Of a DNA stretch of 64,000 bases, positions 33,138 to 44,569 are shown in pieces. The notes beneath the pieces are model-generated. The model worked only from the letters and a program-made list of their open reading frames with translations, was not told the DNA's origin and searched no databases. The stretch spans positions 20,552,501-20,616,500 of the forward strand of contig CM064417.1 of assembly GCA_032690845.1 (NCBI GenBank). The letters run 5' to 3'. Origin of the DNA: Eleusine coracana subsp. coracana (lineage: Eukaryota > Streptophyta > Magnoliopsida > Poales > Poaceae). The translations under genes and the position numbers were made by a program. Numbering within the stretch: the first letter of the stretch is position 1; each line of letters begins with the position of its first letter.

Positions 33138-34684
33138 TGAAAGAGCATCTCGGCCCGTAATTATGGTTTTGAGTGATTGACGTCAATACAATTAAAAAGG
33201 ACTAATATTTCCATTGAGCATGTGTATAGTTTCAAATTGTTGATGTATTTGGGAGCAAGGAAATTAAAATATAAAGAAAAGAAAAGCCAACAAAGTGCAA
33301 ATCTTGGAAAAGGAGTATCTACGCTCAAGAATCAAGGCTTAGTGTTTTTATATTTTATCTTGAGACCATACTATCGAGAGGGACACAAAAAAATAAGTGC
33401 TGAAAGACCAAGTGCTCAAATCATATTCCAAGAGTCAAATATTTCACTCCAAATCTTTTCATCGGACAATGTTCGGCTCTACATTGTAATCGGATTCCAG
33501 AAGGTTGTACACTATTTTTGATTCAGTGGAGTTGAACTCTGGAATGGTGCGCAACTCATCAGCTCAAGAAGAGCAGAACAATGTCTGACTCTATAGGACA
33601 ATGTCCGACTACCAAAAAATTCTGAAGCTACCGGTCAATGTCGTCGGACTCCAGAAAGGTGCGAATCTCACCAAGTGAAGAAGATTTAGACAATGTCCGA
33701 CTCTATCGGACATTGTCCTACTATCCTATGACTAGAGCAAAGAGTCCCTCGGACCATCCGATCAGACTCTAGAGCCGTGCACATCGATTTGTCGAACAAT
33801 GTCCGACTCTAGTTGGACAATGCCCGATAATGATTTCTCCCAACGGCTCTTTTTCAAGCCTTTGCTATAAAAAGGCACCCGGCCCCCTTTGGTCGGTGGG
33901 CCACTTCCACAACTGAAAAACATACTCCAAACACTTTTGAGCACTCCCCTTCTCCTCCCTTGGTTCCTAATCCAATCCTTGGTCGGTTTGAGAGAAGATT
34001 TGAGGAGATTTGATTGAGCAATACATTCCTCTTAAGAGCACTTGGTTCATCCTCAACATCGATGGCTTTTCTGTTTGTTACTCTTAGAGATTCATCCCCT
34101 AGACGGTTAGGCATCGCTAGGAGAGCTCCCAAGTTTGTGGTTGAGACACGGGACGTTTCTATTGGCCCCTCCTTTGTGGAGATTTATAGTGAAGCCCAAG
34201 CTTGCCTTGGTGGAAGTTTGAAGAGGTTTAGGGTTGAAAGAGACCCAGTCCTTGGTGGATCCCTAAACGGAGACGTAGGCTCCTTGGTGGGCTAAACTTT
34301 AGTGAAAAATCCTTGTGTCTCCTAGTCTTCATTTGTTATTCTATATATCCTGTTGGTGTGCTTTGCTTGCTATTACTTACCTAACTTGTTGTAGTGTTGT
34401 CTTTCCTAGATTTGCATGTGTAGGTTGCTTGCTATCTAGTTCCCCTTTTGTTGTTGCTTTCTTGCTTGTTTAGTTGCTTACTCCTAGCTCAAATCGTACA
34501 ACTTTGTCCATTTCAACGGCCGATCTATTTTCTGCTGCGAGGTCATCGGACATTGTCCTACTCTAGAAGGATGTTGAAGTTATTGGACAATATCCTACTA
34601 TAGTCAGACAATCTAGTTGGACAAAGTTTTCCCGTGTTACTAATTATTCGAATTAAGTGATTTTCAGGGATAATCACCTATTCA
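33138..34684 (+). mobile_element. LTR of copia-2 (SIRE/Maximus-like)
   Basis: Starts TGAAAGAGCATC, immediately after Athila-2 sequence. It has a TATA box TATAAAAA at 33866-33873 and many TCGGACAATGTCCGA-type dyads. It ends near GATAATCACCTATTCA, which resembles the usual end of such LTRs, and is then cut by a gypsy LTR. No primer site is seen. Later copia-2 pieces (38310-38965; 52400-56281) carry the same dyads, so they are likely one element. Frames at 33177-34295 are not genes. Confidence 0.7.
33463..33826. repeat. TCGGACAATGTCCGA-type dyads in copia-2 LTR
   Basis: Centres at 33469 (single), pairs 33580/33601 (21 bp), 33693/33713 (20 bp) and 33799/33820 (21 bp). The core is CGGACAATGTCCG with one to three mismatches per copy, in both CAATG and CATTG orientations. 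A weaker group lies at 34547-34615 (centres 34553, 34590, 34611). Confidence 0.85.
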
Positions 34685-35160
34685 CTCTGTTGACATCTGC
34701 TAAGTCACACCGAATAAATAGACCTGGGCACGACACCAAAACTACTTGTTGGTAGAACTCAACAGATGGTTAGTGTGGGCAAGTTAAATCCGCAAGCGCA
34801 TGGACATGCCGTTGTAACATTTCACCACTGGATTACTCCAATGGCTATCGTTAATAGTTCTCCCAAGGGAAGGCGGCGGTCAAGAGATAACATGTTCATA
34901 ACCATATAACTAATAATATACCAAAGTCACAAATAGGGTAAAGATAATAATGATAGTGGGTCGTGACACACAGAACAATCCAACCTAGTATTAACACAAA
35001 GCCTAGGTTAAGTAGATTAAGGAAGAGTCAAGCTAGATCCTTATGTACTATATTCCTGTAGATATGTTAAATGCATGTAACACATACAAGCCTAGGTTTT
35101 ATGTTAAGCTAGAACAAGGAGGATTAAGCACAGCAGGGCTGTCACCACTACTGGCAATCC
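34685..35160 (-). mobile_element. Gypsy LTR-Z, distal segment with primer-site-like sequence
   Basis: On the minus strand the LTR ends CCAACAAGTA (34744), and what follows (TTTTGGTGTCGTGCCCAGG) looks like a degraded tRNA-Asp primer site. Only about 55 bp of internal sequence remain before copia-2 resumes at 34684. Collinear in layout with LTR-Y (both have TTCCGCAAGCGCA- or TCCGCAAGCGCA-like starts). It is interrupted at 35160 by the copia-1 solo LTR and continues at 37102. Confidence 0.6.
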
Positions 35161-37096
35161 TGAAGGACCGAGAAGGCGACCAGAGGGGGTTGAATGGGAG
35201 CCAATTAAAATTCTTCTCAAAAACTTGGCCCATGTCCCAATTATGACCCAAGGCAACCTCTAGATAAATCAGCAAGGTCACACACACCAGCTTGTGATGT
35301 GCTAACCCAAGGAGTGATCAACAACAGCAGCAGAGTACAGCGGAAATATAGGAGAACAGCAAAGACTCGAAACGATCAAGGAACTGCAACCAAAACAGAC
35401 AGCTCTGTCATTACATCGACAGTACCGATCGGGAGCTGGAACAGACCATCAGCAGTGCCGGTCTAGCCATCGGTAGTGCTGGTCAACAGATGGAGTAAAT
35501 CTTTGGAAGTACATAAACAAAAGGCATCGGCAGTACAGGTCCAGCCATTGGCAGTGCCGATCAAGGCTTTTTCTCCCACACCGGCAGTGCCGGTTTATGA
35601 ATCGGCAGTGTCGATTGACATTAGAAAGAAGAGAAAATTCTGGTAAGAACATCGGCAGTCTTGATCCTGATTATTCTCCCCACACCAGCAGTGCCGATGG
35701 AAGATCGACAGTGCCGATCGACCCTCGACAAAACAGAAACTGCTCTCGGGATTTGGGAAGAAAATTAGCAAAACCTAATCAAACGAACTCCAAAAATCAT
35801 GAAACTTGGAAAGATGATGTCGCATGGTAGGACGTTCCTTCTCCAAGTGGAATCACACAAAAAGCTCAAGAATCCATCACGAATTTCAGGTTTTACCGAA
35901 AGGCCTAAGGTTTGAATGTTCTTGAGGAAATCGACAAAATCAAAGGTGCTCTTGCCTAGGATTTGACCAAAGATCCATCAATGAATGTTTAGGCATGTCG
36001 TAGCACCAAGATCCCCCAAGAAACTCGCTCAAAAACCCACATAAAAACAAGATTAAAAATCCCCACAAAAATACCTTCGAAAATAGAGAAAAAGAGAAAT
36101 TCGGGATTTAGGGAGAAGAGAAGATCTTGCACGAAATTGAATCCCGTATCATTGATCCTTGCATACAAGATTCATGGATACATGGATAGGAATCCACCCT
36201 CTTCCTCCCACTATTTGGAAGAAAAAAGTTTGTCTCTCACACACACTTTCCTCTCCACTAAAACATGAAGACCTCTCCTAGCACTTTGAATGAAAACCTA
36301 ACACAAGGCTAAAGGGAAAAGGCACCTCTCCTACCAGCCATACCTCTCCTTATATAGGTCTAGGGTCTAAGACAACTCTACCCTTGACCTACAATACATT
36401 GCCACCTACCACCAGGGGCAAAGCCATCCAACTCTTTTTCCTTTGCCCGAACGCCAGCAGGCCCTTCACATCTTTGCTTCGCCTTGACGCGAGCTCCACG
36501 AGGGTGCCATGTGCACCTCCAATCACTGCCACTGGTTTTGAGGCACAAACCGAGAAACCGCCTTCCATGCTTCTCAAGGCACGACTTCTCGATGTTGACG
36601 CGTGTCACCTTGTCCCGCAATCCTGACCACCGGCAAGTCTCTACCGGTCCCGCTTCATTGGCCCCCCTTGTCACTTGCACCGGCATCCAGTTCATCTTGA
36701 CTTGGTCAACATTCTGTCTTCATCATCTCCGGGGTTTTGAGGCTCAACCGCAAAACTATTTGTGCTTCTTGCATATCCACGTGTATGGTGTGGGTCACCC
36801 TTCACTTCACCCGGCCTCCTAGTCGTCCGGCCCCAAGTCTCTTACTTGTGCCCGATCCTCTCGCCGTTGACCGCCAAGTTGAGTCCATTGACCTACACAT
36901 CATGAGACAAGCAAACACATTTCCCTTCTCCTGCAACTTCTTCAACGTCTCCATCAACTCTGATTAGTCATAATCATAACTATGCACAACTCATGCAATC
37001 CCTATATTCCAGGATTTTAACTCAAACACAAATTCAGCTAAAGTCAATTACTCATCACATATTGCAAACCATGGCACTTATCCACATGGTTTCTTA
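35161..37096 (-). mobile_element. Solo LTR of copia-1 (1936 bp)
   Basis: On the minus strand it starts TAAGAAACCATG (TGAGAAACCATG in the other copies) and ends GTCCTTCA. It is flanked by a perfect TSD AATCC (35156-35160 and 37097-37101). Collinear, inverted, with the copia-1 5' LTR 38966-41827. The TATA region CCTATATAAGGAG is near 36350. It carries the CGGCACTGCCG dyads. No coding. Confidence 0.9.
35417..35716. repeat. CGGCAGTGCCG dyads in copia-1 solo LTR
   Basis: Centres at 35422, 35455/35476 (21 bp), 35533/35554 (21), 35587/35608 (21), 35658, 35691/35711 (20). The motif is CGGCAGTGCCG with zero to three mismatches, read here on the opposite strand to copia-1. Confidence 0.9.
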
Positions 37097-37101
37097 AATC
37101 C

Positions 37102-38307
37102 TTTACTAGGACACGTGACATTAAAGCTATTAAGTCCTTAATGCCAGTCCTAGAGTCATGTGACAATAATGCAATTAAGTCCTTACCGTCACACCTATTC
37201 CTGTTCGTGGGGCAACCAAATACTCATGGTTATTTACCAACCTATGCACCATGCTTACATTGCTAAATAATACTCTCATTCCCATGGGACTCTGGGCATT
37301 CGGACCAACAAGTCTAGAATAAGAGTACACCTAACCCTGACCCAACGGATCAACAAGTCATGTACTATAACATGCATAACTTTGACCCTACCGATCAACA
37401 AGTAAAGGGCTAGGACATGCATAGCTTTAACCCTACTAATTAACAAGCTATAGACTATAGAACACATAACTCTAACCCTACAGAGTAACAAGTCATGGAC
37501 TAAGGCATGTCTATCCACAATATGCATTGCACGAGTATAAGGACATAGGTTGACAAGCTTAGGTAAGTGAAGCATATAATAACCTAACATGACTAGGCAA
37601 TAACCATATACAAAGCACATGACTATCACACTATTATAAAAATAAGGCATAAGAATAAAGAAGATAATAAAAATAATAAAAAGAATAAGTCTTACAAGAG
37701 AGGACTAGTGTAGAACTAACCCAATGGCTCTCCAAGACTAGGTCGAGGACCTCAAGACAGCTCTCCTCTGTCCTAAACTCCACTAGGACCTAAAGACTAA
37801 ATATAATGCTAGAGAATGGATTCTTCTTTGTGTGTTGAGAGTGGAGGCACTCCCCTCCTCATATAGGAGCCCAAAGTCGGTAACTAAGGCGGTAATTCCT
37901 GCCCTAAGCATGGGAACCGACCTTGGAATGGCGATGGGAGACTCCCCAAGCAGGCCTGGGCCGAGTGGGCCTCAATGTTGTTCAGCGAACATCAACTAAT
38001 GCCCCTCGGCCACAGCCTTATTCAGGACTTCAACTTACTGTCCCCATTTGACAATCCACGTGTTAGGCCTTTTGGTATGTCGGTTTCCTTCTATATGTGG
38101 GCCATTCAATCCGTGTGTTGTCCTCAGATTAACCGAAGGTGTCCTTTCTCCCTTGATGGATCCGTGTGATGTCTAGTTGTCACTCTCCCCTTGGCTGGAA
38201 TGATATTATCACAGATCATGTGGCATTTCTCCACTCCTTTTATATATAATCCCTGCATGCACATAAGTCTCCAAGGACAAGTGGAATCTTATTAATCCTA
38301 GCTAACA
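37102..38307 (-). mobile_element. Gypsy LTR-Z, proximal segment
   Basis: Continuation of the LTR broken at 35160. On the minus strand it probably starts TGTTAGCTAGG (38307). It has a TATA-like TCCTATATGAGG near 37860 (minus). LTR-Z would be about 1.6 kb without the solo LTR. I see no genes; the frame at 37276-37650 is the tandem repeat read through. The right boundary is uncertain because no TSD was found. Confidence 0.6.
37329..37512. repeat. Degenerate tandem repeat, about 45 bp, four copies
   Basis: Units contain CTWTRACCCTAC...AACAAG followed by a variable RCATGCATAR-like stretch. Divergent between copies; the period is estimated by eye. Confidence 0.65.
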
Positions 38308-38309
38308 CG

Positions 38310-38965
38310 CGTCTATGAAATCCTAAGTCTTCCCTTATTTGATGCAAAGACTAATAAAGGAAACAAGGGTATTCCACCAAAAACATATCACAATGCCATG
38401 TTTGATTATGACGATATCAAAGAAGATTGCATTGGACAAGGGTCCGAGAGACTCCCTTATTTTGTTGGGCAATTCTATGATCATTGAAAATGCAAAATAA
38501 TGATGTATTTGGAATCCATGAGCATTCATATTGCAAATATAACCGAGAATGGTTTCTTATGGGAAGATAGAGAAAATCCAACTCACAAGGATCAAATCAA
38601 CATTCATCGCAATGTCGTGGCAGCTAGTGCAATTGTTTCCGCACTTAGCTCCACTGAGTATGAGAAGGTGGCTAAAATCAAGAGTGCCAATCAACTGTGG
38701 ATAAAACTTGGAGTTATTCATGAGGGCATTGATTCCGTCAAGGATGCAAAACTTGAAGAGTTGAAAAATGAGTTCAACTTATTTATCATGGTCTGGGAGA
38801 AGGCTCAAAAGAAGTTCATGATAGGCTCATGAGGATTGTAAATCAAAGAAGATCTCTTGGTGACAAAATAACCGACTTGGATATTAACAAGAGACTGCTA
38901 CAAGCGTTGAGGGCATAGGATAGCAACATTTTGCTCAAAATTAGAGAAAAGGACAACTTCAAAAC
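38310..38965 (+). pseudogene. gag fragment of copia-2
   Basis: The frame 38500-38832 contains the Ty1/copia gag (UBN2-type) signature KSANQLWIKLGVIHEGIDSV. Flanking frames supply GIPPKTYHNAMFDYDDI upstream and RIVNQRRSLGDKITDLDINK downstream. Stops near 38490, 38832 and 38918 break it. It ends at 38965, where the copia-1 LTR begins; the rest of gag, the protease and the integrase are missing. The next copia-2 piece is at 52400. Confidence 0.75.
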
Positions 38966-40312
38966 TGAGAAACCATGTGAATATGTGCCATGGTTTGCAA
39001 TATGTGATGAGTAATTGACATTGGCTGAGTTTGGTGTTTGAGTTGAAATACGGGAATCTGGGGATTGCATGAGTTGGTAAGGATGTTGGAGAGTTTGCAG
39101 GAGATAGCAAATGTGTTTCCTTGTCTCATGATGTGTAGGTCACTGGAGTCAACTTGGCGGTCAACGACGAGAGGATCGGGCACAAGTAGGAGACTTGGGG
39201 CCGGATGATCGGGAGGCCGGGTGAAGTCAAGGGTGATCCATACCGTACACATGGAGAGGCAAGAAGAACGGACGGTTACACGGTTGAGCCTCAAAACTGT
39301 GGATGGTGATCAAGATGGTGGGTTGACCAAGTCATAGGTGATCGGGCGTCGGTGCAAGTAGATGCTTCTAATGGATCGGAGCCGGGAGAGACTTGCAGAT
39401 CAGGAGGATCACAGGATGAGGTGACACGTGTCAAGATCAAGAAGTCGCACTTTGACAAGCGTGCAAGGCGGTTTCCCAGTTTGGCCCTCAAAACCGGTGG
39501 CGGAGATTAGAAGTGCATGTGGCACCATCGCGGAGCTTGCATCATGGCGAAGCACAGTTGTGAAGGGCTCGATGGCGTTCGGGCGTAGGAAAAAAGGTTG
39601 GATGGTTTTGCCCCTGGTGGTAGGTGGCAATGAGTTATAGGTCAAGGGTAGAGTTGTCTTGGACCCTAGGCCTATATAAGGAGAGGTGTGGCTGGTGGGA
39701 GAGGTGCTTATTCCCCTTAGCCTTGTGTTAGGAACTCATTTCAAAGTGCTAGGAGAGGTCTTCATGTAATAGAGGAGAGGAGAGGGTGTGTGAGAGACAT
39801 CTCTTTCTCTTCCAAATAGTGGGAGGAAGAGGGTGGCTTCCTAGCCTTGTATCAATGGATCTTGTAAGCATGTTTGTATGATATGAAACCTATTTTCATG
39901 CTCAAGATCTTCCTCTCTCTCTAAATCCCAAATTTCTCTTATTCTCTATTTTCGGAGCTATTTTCATGGTGATTTTCAATCGTGTTTTTGGGTGGGTTTT
40001 GGTACAAATTTCTTGAGGGATCTTGGTGCTAGGACATGCCTAAACATTCCTTCATGGATCCTTGGTTGAATCCTAGGCAAGAGCACTCTTGATTTTGTGG
40101 ATTTCCTCAAGAACATTCAAACCCTAGATCTTTCAGTAAAACCTCAAATTCGTGATGAATTCTTGAGCTTTTCATGTGATTCCACTTGGAAAAGGAACGT
40201 CCTACTAGGAGACACCTTCTGTCCATGTTTTATGATTTTTGGAGTTCATTTGGTTAGGTTTAGCAAATTTTCTAACCGAGTCACGAGTTCAGTTTTGGTT
40301 CTGGAAAGTATC

Positions 40313-40403
40313 GATCGGCGCTGCCGATATCTGAACCGGCACTGCAGGTACGCGAGGAAGAACCCCTGATCAGCACTACTGATGGCCGGATCGGCACTGC
40401 TGG
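40313..40403. repeat. Two pairs of CGGCACTGCCG dyads, copia-1 LTR
   Basis: Centres at 40321/40342 and 40376/40397; both pairs are 21 bp apart. Sequences CGGCGCTGCCG, CGGCACTGCAG, CAGCACTACTG and CGGCACTGCTG. Confidence 0.9.
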
Positions 40404-40410
40404 TAGCCTA

Positions 40411-41310
40411 TGATGTGAACAAGGGTTCCCGATCTTTTGAAAGGTTCTTGGTAAGTTGATTTGGTCGGAGCCGACACACAAGTCGATCCGGCTTCAGAAC
40501 AGCACGTTCTAAACCCCGCAATCGCAGCACAACCTCTCCTCTGGTTATCAACCGTTCAAGAACGATTGACCTCGCTGAGAAGGCTTATCCTTTCCTGCAA
40601 ATCAAGAACACAAGCAAGAACAAAGAAGAATGCAACCAAATTTGCAAGTATACGATGAATCTCACAAGTTGGAGTCCCACAAACTGATCAAACGACAAAA
40701 GTATTATCAACAGAATAATCTAAGCAAAACCTAAACCCTAATGAAGAGGTGGCGGCTGTATATGAGGACCCTAGGGTCGTGCAAGACCCCCTGGACGCTG
40801 CCCAAAGTGGGCTCAACTCGATACATTGCCCAATGACCGATTACGGTGTCGCAGCACCAAGACAGATTCTGGAAGTTGATTTGTTTCGGCAATTGCCGAC
40901 GGCTCGGGAGGAATTTTGACATGGGACCAGTTGGGTTGGAAATATCTTTTCGTTATCTTTCCAGGAATATTTAGAACGTCCAAATCTGAGTCCGTATGCG
41001 TCCTGGGCATCCGTTTTAGTGCAGACTGGTCCTGGGCTCCGAAACAGACTCGAAGTCGGTTTTGATAGGGCCTCCACCTTGGCTTGGATGTCCTTGCTGG
41101 CCCATCACGTCTCCAATCACCTCCCCAGCTATCTCATCATCATCTCCATGGTTTCTAACAATAATTAATTCATTAGGTAGCAATCTATTCTCAAAACCAC
41201 ATAATAAAAACATTAGAAACGATCTCACCTGTAAATTCAGGTGATGCATATGAACTTTCATCTTAGTTGGAGGAGTGTTGTGTGTATCCATGAGTGTGAG
41301 GTACTCATCA
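40411..41310 (-). mobile_element. Solo LTR of a chromovirus related to 13261-19104 (900 bp)
   Basis: Plus strand TGATGTGAACAAGGG ... GTACTCATCA, with the same TGAT/ATCA ends as the chromovirus LTRs and a similar CCCGATCTTT start. Flanks are GCCTA (40406-40410) and GCCTG (41311-41315), a 4/5 TSD. The minus-strand frame through about 41300-41016 encodes a pol-type tail (DEYLTLMDTHNTPP near its start, then FENRLLPNELIIVRNHGDDD), as expected when pol runs into the LTR. Not functional on its own. Confidence 0.75.
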
Positions 41311-41330
41311 GCCTGGGTCTGAACCCGCAT

Positions 41331-41562
41331 CGACACTACCGATGTGCTGACCGGCACTATCGATGAGCTATGTCTGTGTGTTCCAGTAATTTTGCTTTCT
41401 CTGTTGGTCGGCACTGCCGATACCTATGACCGGCACTGCCGATGTGCTCTGACCATTGCTTTCCAGAGTTTTGAGAACCCCACACCGGCACTACCATTGG
41501 ATGTGACCGGCACGGCCGATGGTCCCAACTGGCACTGCCGATGGCAGTGATCAGCACTGCTG
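41331..41562. repeat. Eight CGGCACTGCCG dyads, copia-1 LTR
   Basis: Centres 41336/41357 (21 bp), 41414/41436 (22 bp), then a run of four at 41491, 41513, 41535 and 41557, each 22 bp apart. Two copies (41409-41419 and 41431-41441) are the exact consensus. Confidence 0.9.
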
Positions 41563-41829
41563 ATGGTAGTCCAGTGAGGTCTCTCTTGTGTGTGTTTCTT
41601 TGACTGGGGTCGAGTCTTTGCTGCTCTCCTTTGTTTCTGCTGTGTTCCACTGCTGTTGTTGATCACTCTAGGGTTGGCTCATCACAAGTTGGTGTGTGTG
41701 GCCTTGGTGATCGGTTTAGAGGTTGGCTTGGGTTGTAATTGGGATATAGGCCAAGTTCTTATAAAAAATTTTAATTGGCTCCCATTCACTCCTCCCCCCC
41801 CCCTCTAGTCGCCTTCTCGATCCTTCAAT

Positions 41830-41841
41830 TGGCATCAGAGC
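41830..41841 (+). other. Primer-binding site of copia-1 (tRNA-iMet type)
   Basis: TGGCATCAGAGC, one base from the initiator-Met site TGGTATCAGAGC, two bases after the LTR end. Confidence 0.9.
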
Positions 41842-41890
41842 TGGTTTGATCATTAGTTGACCTTCACCGGCTTTGTGATCCAAAGGCGAC

Positions 41891-42988
41891 ATGGAGAAGC
41901 GTGCGGTCAAGCTCTGGATGTTTGATGGACAGGACTTTCCCTACTGGAAGTCAAGGACTAAGGCTTAACTCTTAAGCCAAGGACATGCAATTTGGGAGAT
42001 AGTTGAGCAGGAGTACGTTATACCAGAAGACCTCAACACTACATCTGTAGGTGAGTTAATCAGGTATGAAAACAACTCCAAAGCTGTCAATATACTTCTT
42101 TTTGCTCTTGGTAAGAATGAACATGACCGTGTTGCTCATCTTGATACTGCACATGCCATTTGGGCAAAGCTTTTCACATACCATGAGAGTACCAATCAAG
42201 TCAAGTCTATGCGTAAGGATTCTTACAATAGACAGTACCAAACCTTTGCACAAAAACCTGGCGAGTCACTAGATGACACTTTTCGTAGGTTTCAGGCCAT
42301 TGTGTGCAACTTGCGGTCTTGTGGTAACCTTGTGTACAATGAAAATGATAGAGCTAAGCAATTGTTGTATTCTCTGGATGAAAATGCTTGGGGGGGGGGG
42401 GGGTTAAGATTGTTGCACTAGAAGAAACTGCTGATTTCAATACCCTGGACTATGAGGAGCTGTGTAGCAAGCTAAAATCTCATGAACTGTCTAGGAAGTC
42501 TCGCCCTAATCTTGGTAATTCTGCTTCTAGTATGGCTTTGCTTTCTAGCTCTCAAAAGGGTAGTCACAGTGGTGCTTCTTTTGGAACTAACCCCTCACTT
42601 GACAAGTCCTCTTTCTTCTCTTGTTGCAGCTTCCGATGAACAGATGGAGTGCATTCCTGACGAGGAGTTGTCCTTGCTCACAAGGAAGTTCAGGAACTTC
42701 TACAACAACTGCAAGGAGAGAAGAGGAGGTAGTTCAAGAACCTGCTTCGAGTGTGGTGACCCGAGACACTTCATTGCTGACTGCCCCAAGAAGAAGAAGA
42801 AGGTCAGGTACCAGGACAACAACACTGAAAACTTCAAGCAGAAGAAGAACCGCTTCTACAAGAAAGGCAAGAACTCCAAGAAGTTCGCCAAGGCCATTGC
42901 ACGTGCTTGCCTTGCCACTTTGAGCGATGTCGACCTCACATCAAGCGAAGGCCTTACAAGCTCAGAGGAAGAGGTTGAGAAGCCATGA
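41891..42988 (+). pseudogene. gag of copia-1
   Basis: ATG at 41891 (MEKRAVKLWMFDGQDFPYWK). In-frame stop near 41966. The capsid region continues in 42060-42400 (YQTFAQKPGESLDDTFRRFQ). A G14 run at 42390-42403 coincides with the loss of frame. The zinc knuckle CFECGDPRHFIADC (CX2CX4HX4C) lies near 42749-42790, followed by a Lys-rich basic stretch. In the family, Gag packages element RNA. Confidence 0.8.
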
Positions 42989-44330
42989 GTCAAGAGGAAG
43001 GATGACTTCACCGGGCTTGTCTTCATGCCAAAGAATGATCACGACACTGACTCAGGCTCTAACTCCGACACAAGCGAGGTACGTCCCACTCTTGATGAGC
43101 TCTGTTCTGAACTTGATCATTTGTGCAATGTTTTGCTCATGCAAGATGATAAGCTTCACAGCGCTATTCGTAAGAATAGAGAGTTTAAGTCTAAGTTGGA
43201 GAGTGCTGAGTATGAGATCTCTTCGCTTAGGACCAAGGTTGCTAAAAATACTTATGTTGAGTGTGAGTCTTGTCAATTTGTGATGAATGATCTCAGTTAG
43301 AGGGAAAGTCTGCATGCTCAAGTTGCCAGTTAGCTTGAGAGTGCCCTTAAAGAGCTTGATGAATTCAAAGCTAGGCCCACTCTTTTGGGTGCATGTCAGA
43401 AGTGCCCCAAGCTCACTTATGAGTTGGAAGCTCAAACCCTCAAAGTCAAAGAGGTTGACTCCAAGCTGCTAGATGTCACTCGAAAGTTCTTCCACCACCC
43501 TGTGTAGTGTGTGGCTCTCTTAAGGATAATCTTGCAATCATAAGAGAGGAAAACAAAAACCTAGCCCAAGAAAATGACTATCTCATCTCTCGTCTCCAAA
43601 GAACCCAAGTGAGTGAGGAGAAGATTGAGAGTGACTTGGCAAGAGTTAAAGAAAGTGCTAATAGGTCAACCTACAACTTGGGCTTGGTATTTGAGAGGTG
43701 TGACAAGGAGAGTGAGAATGTGGGTAAGTTTGTGCCTAGTTCTAGCTGCAAGAATGAGGAACAATCCATCAAACCCACTGACACATACTATCCACCTAAC
43801 CCCAATCCTTCCTTTAACCCAAAGGAAGCCGAGAAGCCAAAACCCAAACCCACAGTGCAAGCTAAGCCTAAACATGAGAGTGTCTACATTTGCATGTTCT
43901 GTGGTCATAACGGTGACTTGGATGAGTACTGTTATAGGCATAAGAGGATTGAAAGGATGCAAGCTGAGTTAACTAGGAATGTGCATCATGATGATTTTGT
44001 TGGTTTTCAGCCTCGCTCTTTTTGTCGTGCCTATCAAGGACAGGGTCATTCCTCATATGGCTTTGATTCACGAAATAGAGGCTTTGCGTAGCAGTGCTTT
44101 GGCGCCCCATGTTTTCTCCATTGTTGTGAGCATCACTCATGTGGATTGGCTTTCACACAGATGATTTATATCCTCACAACCCCAGGTTTGAGTCGAGACG
44201 CTTTGACAAGCCATCCTTTCCCCATCGTGGTTCCTTGTAGGTCGAGTGATTCAGTGCTGGCTTCCCAAGAGTTTTCTTTCTAACCCCAGCACTGAGTCAT
44301 TGATCTTTCCTTCTCATCCTTTGTAGGCAG
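42989..44330 (+). pseudogene. gag-protease connecting region of copia-1
   Basis: Frames 43025-43300 and 43507-44091 encode coiled-coil-like stretches (ELCSELDHLCNVLLMQDDKL; EENKNLAQENDYLISRLQ) and a second Cys/His cluster (CMFCGHNGDLDEYCYRHKR). A long coiled coil followed by a second zinc motif is usual in SIRE-type elements. Stops near 43298, 43504 and 44089 break it. Confidence 0.7.
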
Positions 44331-44569
44331 CAGGTGGAGGCCTGGAGAACAAATGGTTGATGGACTCCGGGTGTTCATGCCACATGACCAGAGATGCAAA
44401 GTGGTTCTCTAGCCTCACTCCCTTGAAGCGTCGGGAGTATGTGACCTTTGGAGATGACAAGAGAGGGAGAGTGAAGGCAAGAGGCGCGGTAAAGGTAAAT
44501 GGAAAATTCACTCTCAAGGATGTTGGTTTGGTTGAGCATCTCAAGTACAATATCATCTCTGTCTCTTAG
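44331..44569 (+). pseudogene. Protease domain of copia-1
   Basis: WLMDSGCSCHMTRDAKWFSS gives the copia-type active site DSGCS, followed by VTFGDDKRGRVKARG and the pre-integrase VEHLKYNIISVS. A stop at 44567 separates it from integrase. The catalytic Asp-Ser-Gly is intact here, unlike in Athila-2. Confidence 0.85.

Larger units (their letters stand above)
38966..41827 (+). mobile_element. 5' LTR of copia-1, interrupted by a solo LTR
   Basis: Starts TGAGAAACCATG and ends GATCCTTCA, next to the primer site. Without the insertion at 40411-41310 it is about 1.96 kb, close to the 1936 bp solo copy. TATA box TATATAAG at 39673-39680. The dyads CGGCACTGCCG lie in the last third, on both sides of the insertion. 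C10 at 41794-41803. Confidence 0.9.

Noticed and set aside
37329..37512. Centromeric or subtelomeric satellite
   Set aside because: Only about four diverged 45 bp units inside an LTR; no 150-180 bp satellite and no TTTAGGG array anywhere in the window.
40411..41310. A MITE or DNA transposon inside the copia-1 LTR
   Set aside because: Ends TGAT/ATCA, a start and pol-like tail shared with the chromovirus LTR, and a 5 bp-type flank fit a solo LTR better; there are no long terminal inverted repeats.
40313..41562. Regularly spaced palindromes suggesting a CRISPR-like array
   Set aside because: Plant DNA, 11 bp imperfect dyads with about 10 bp between them, no cas genes; the arrays lie in LTRs of an identified copia element.
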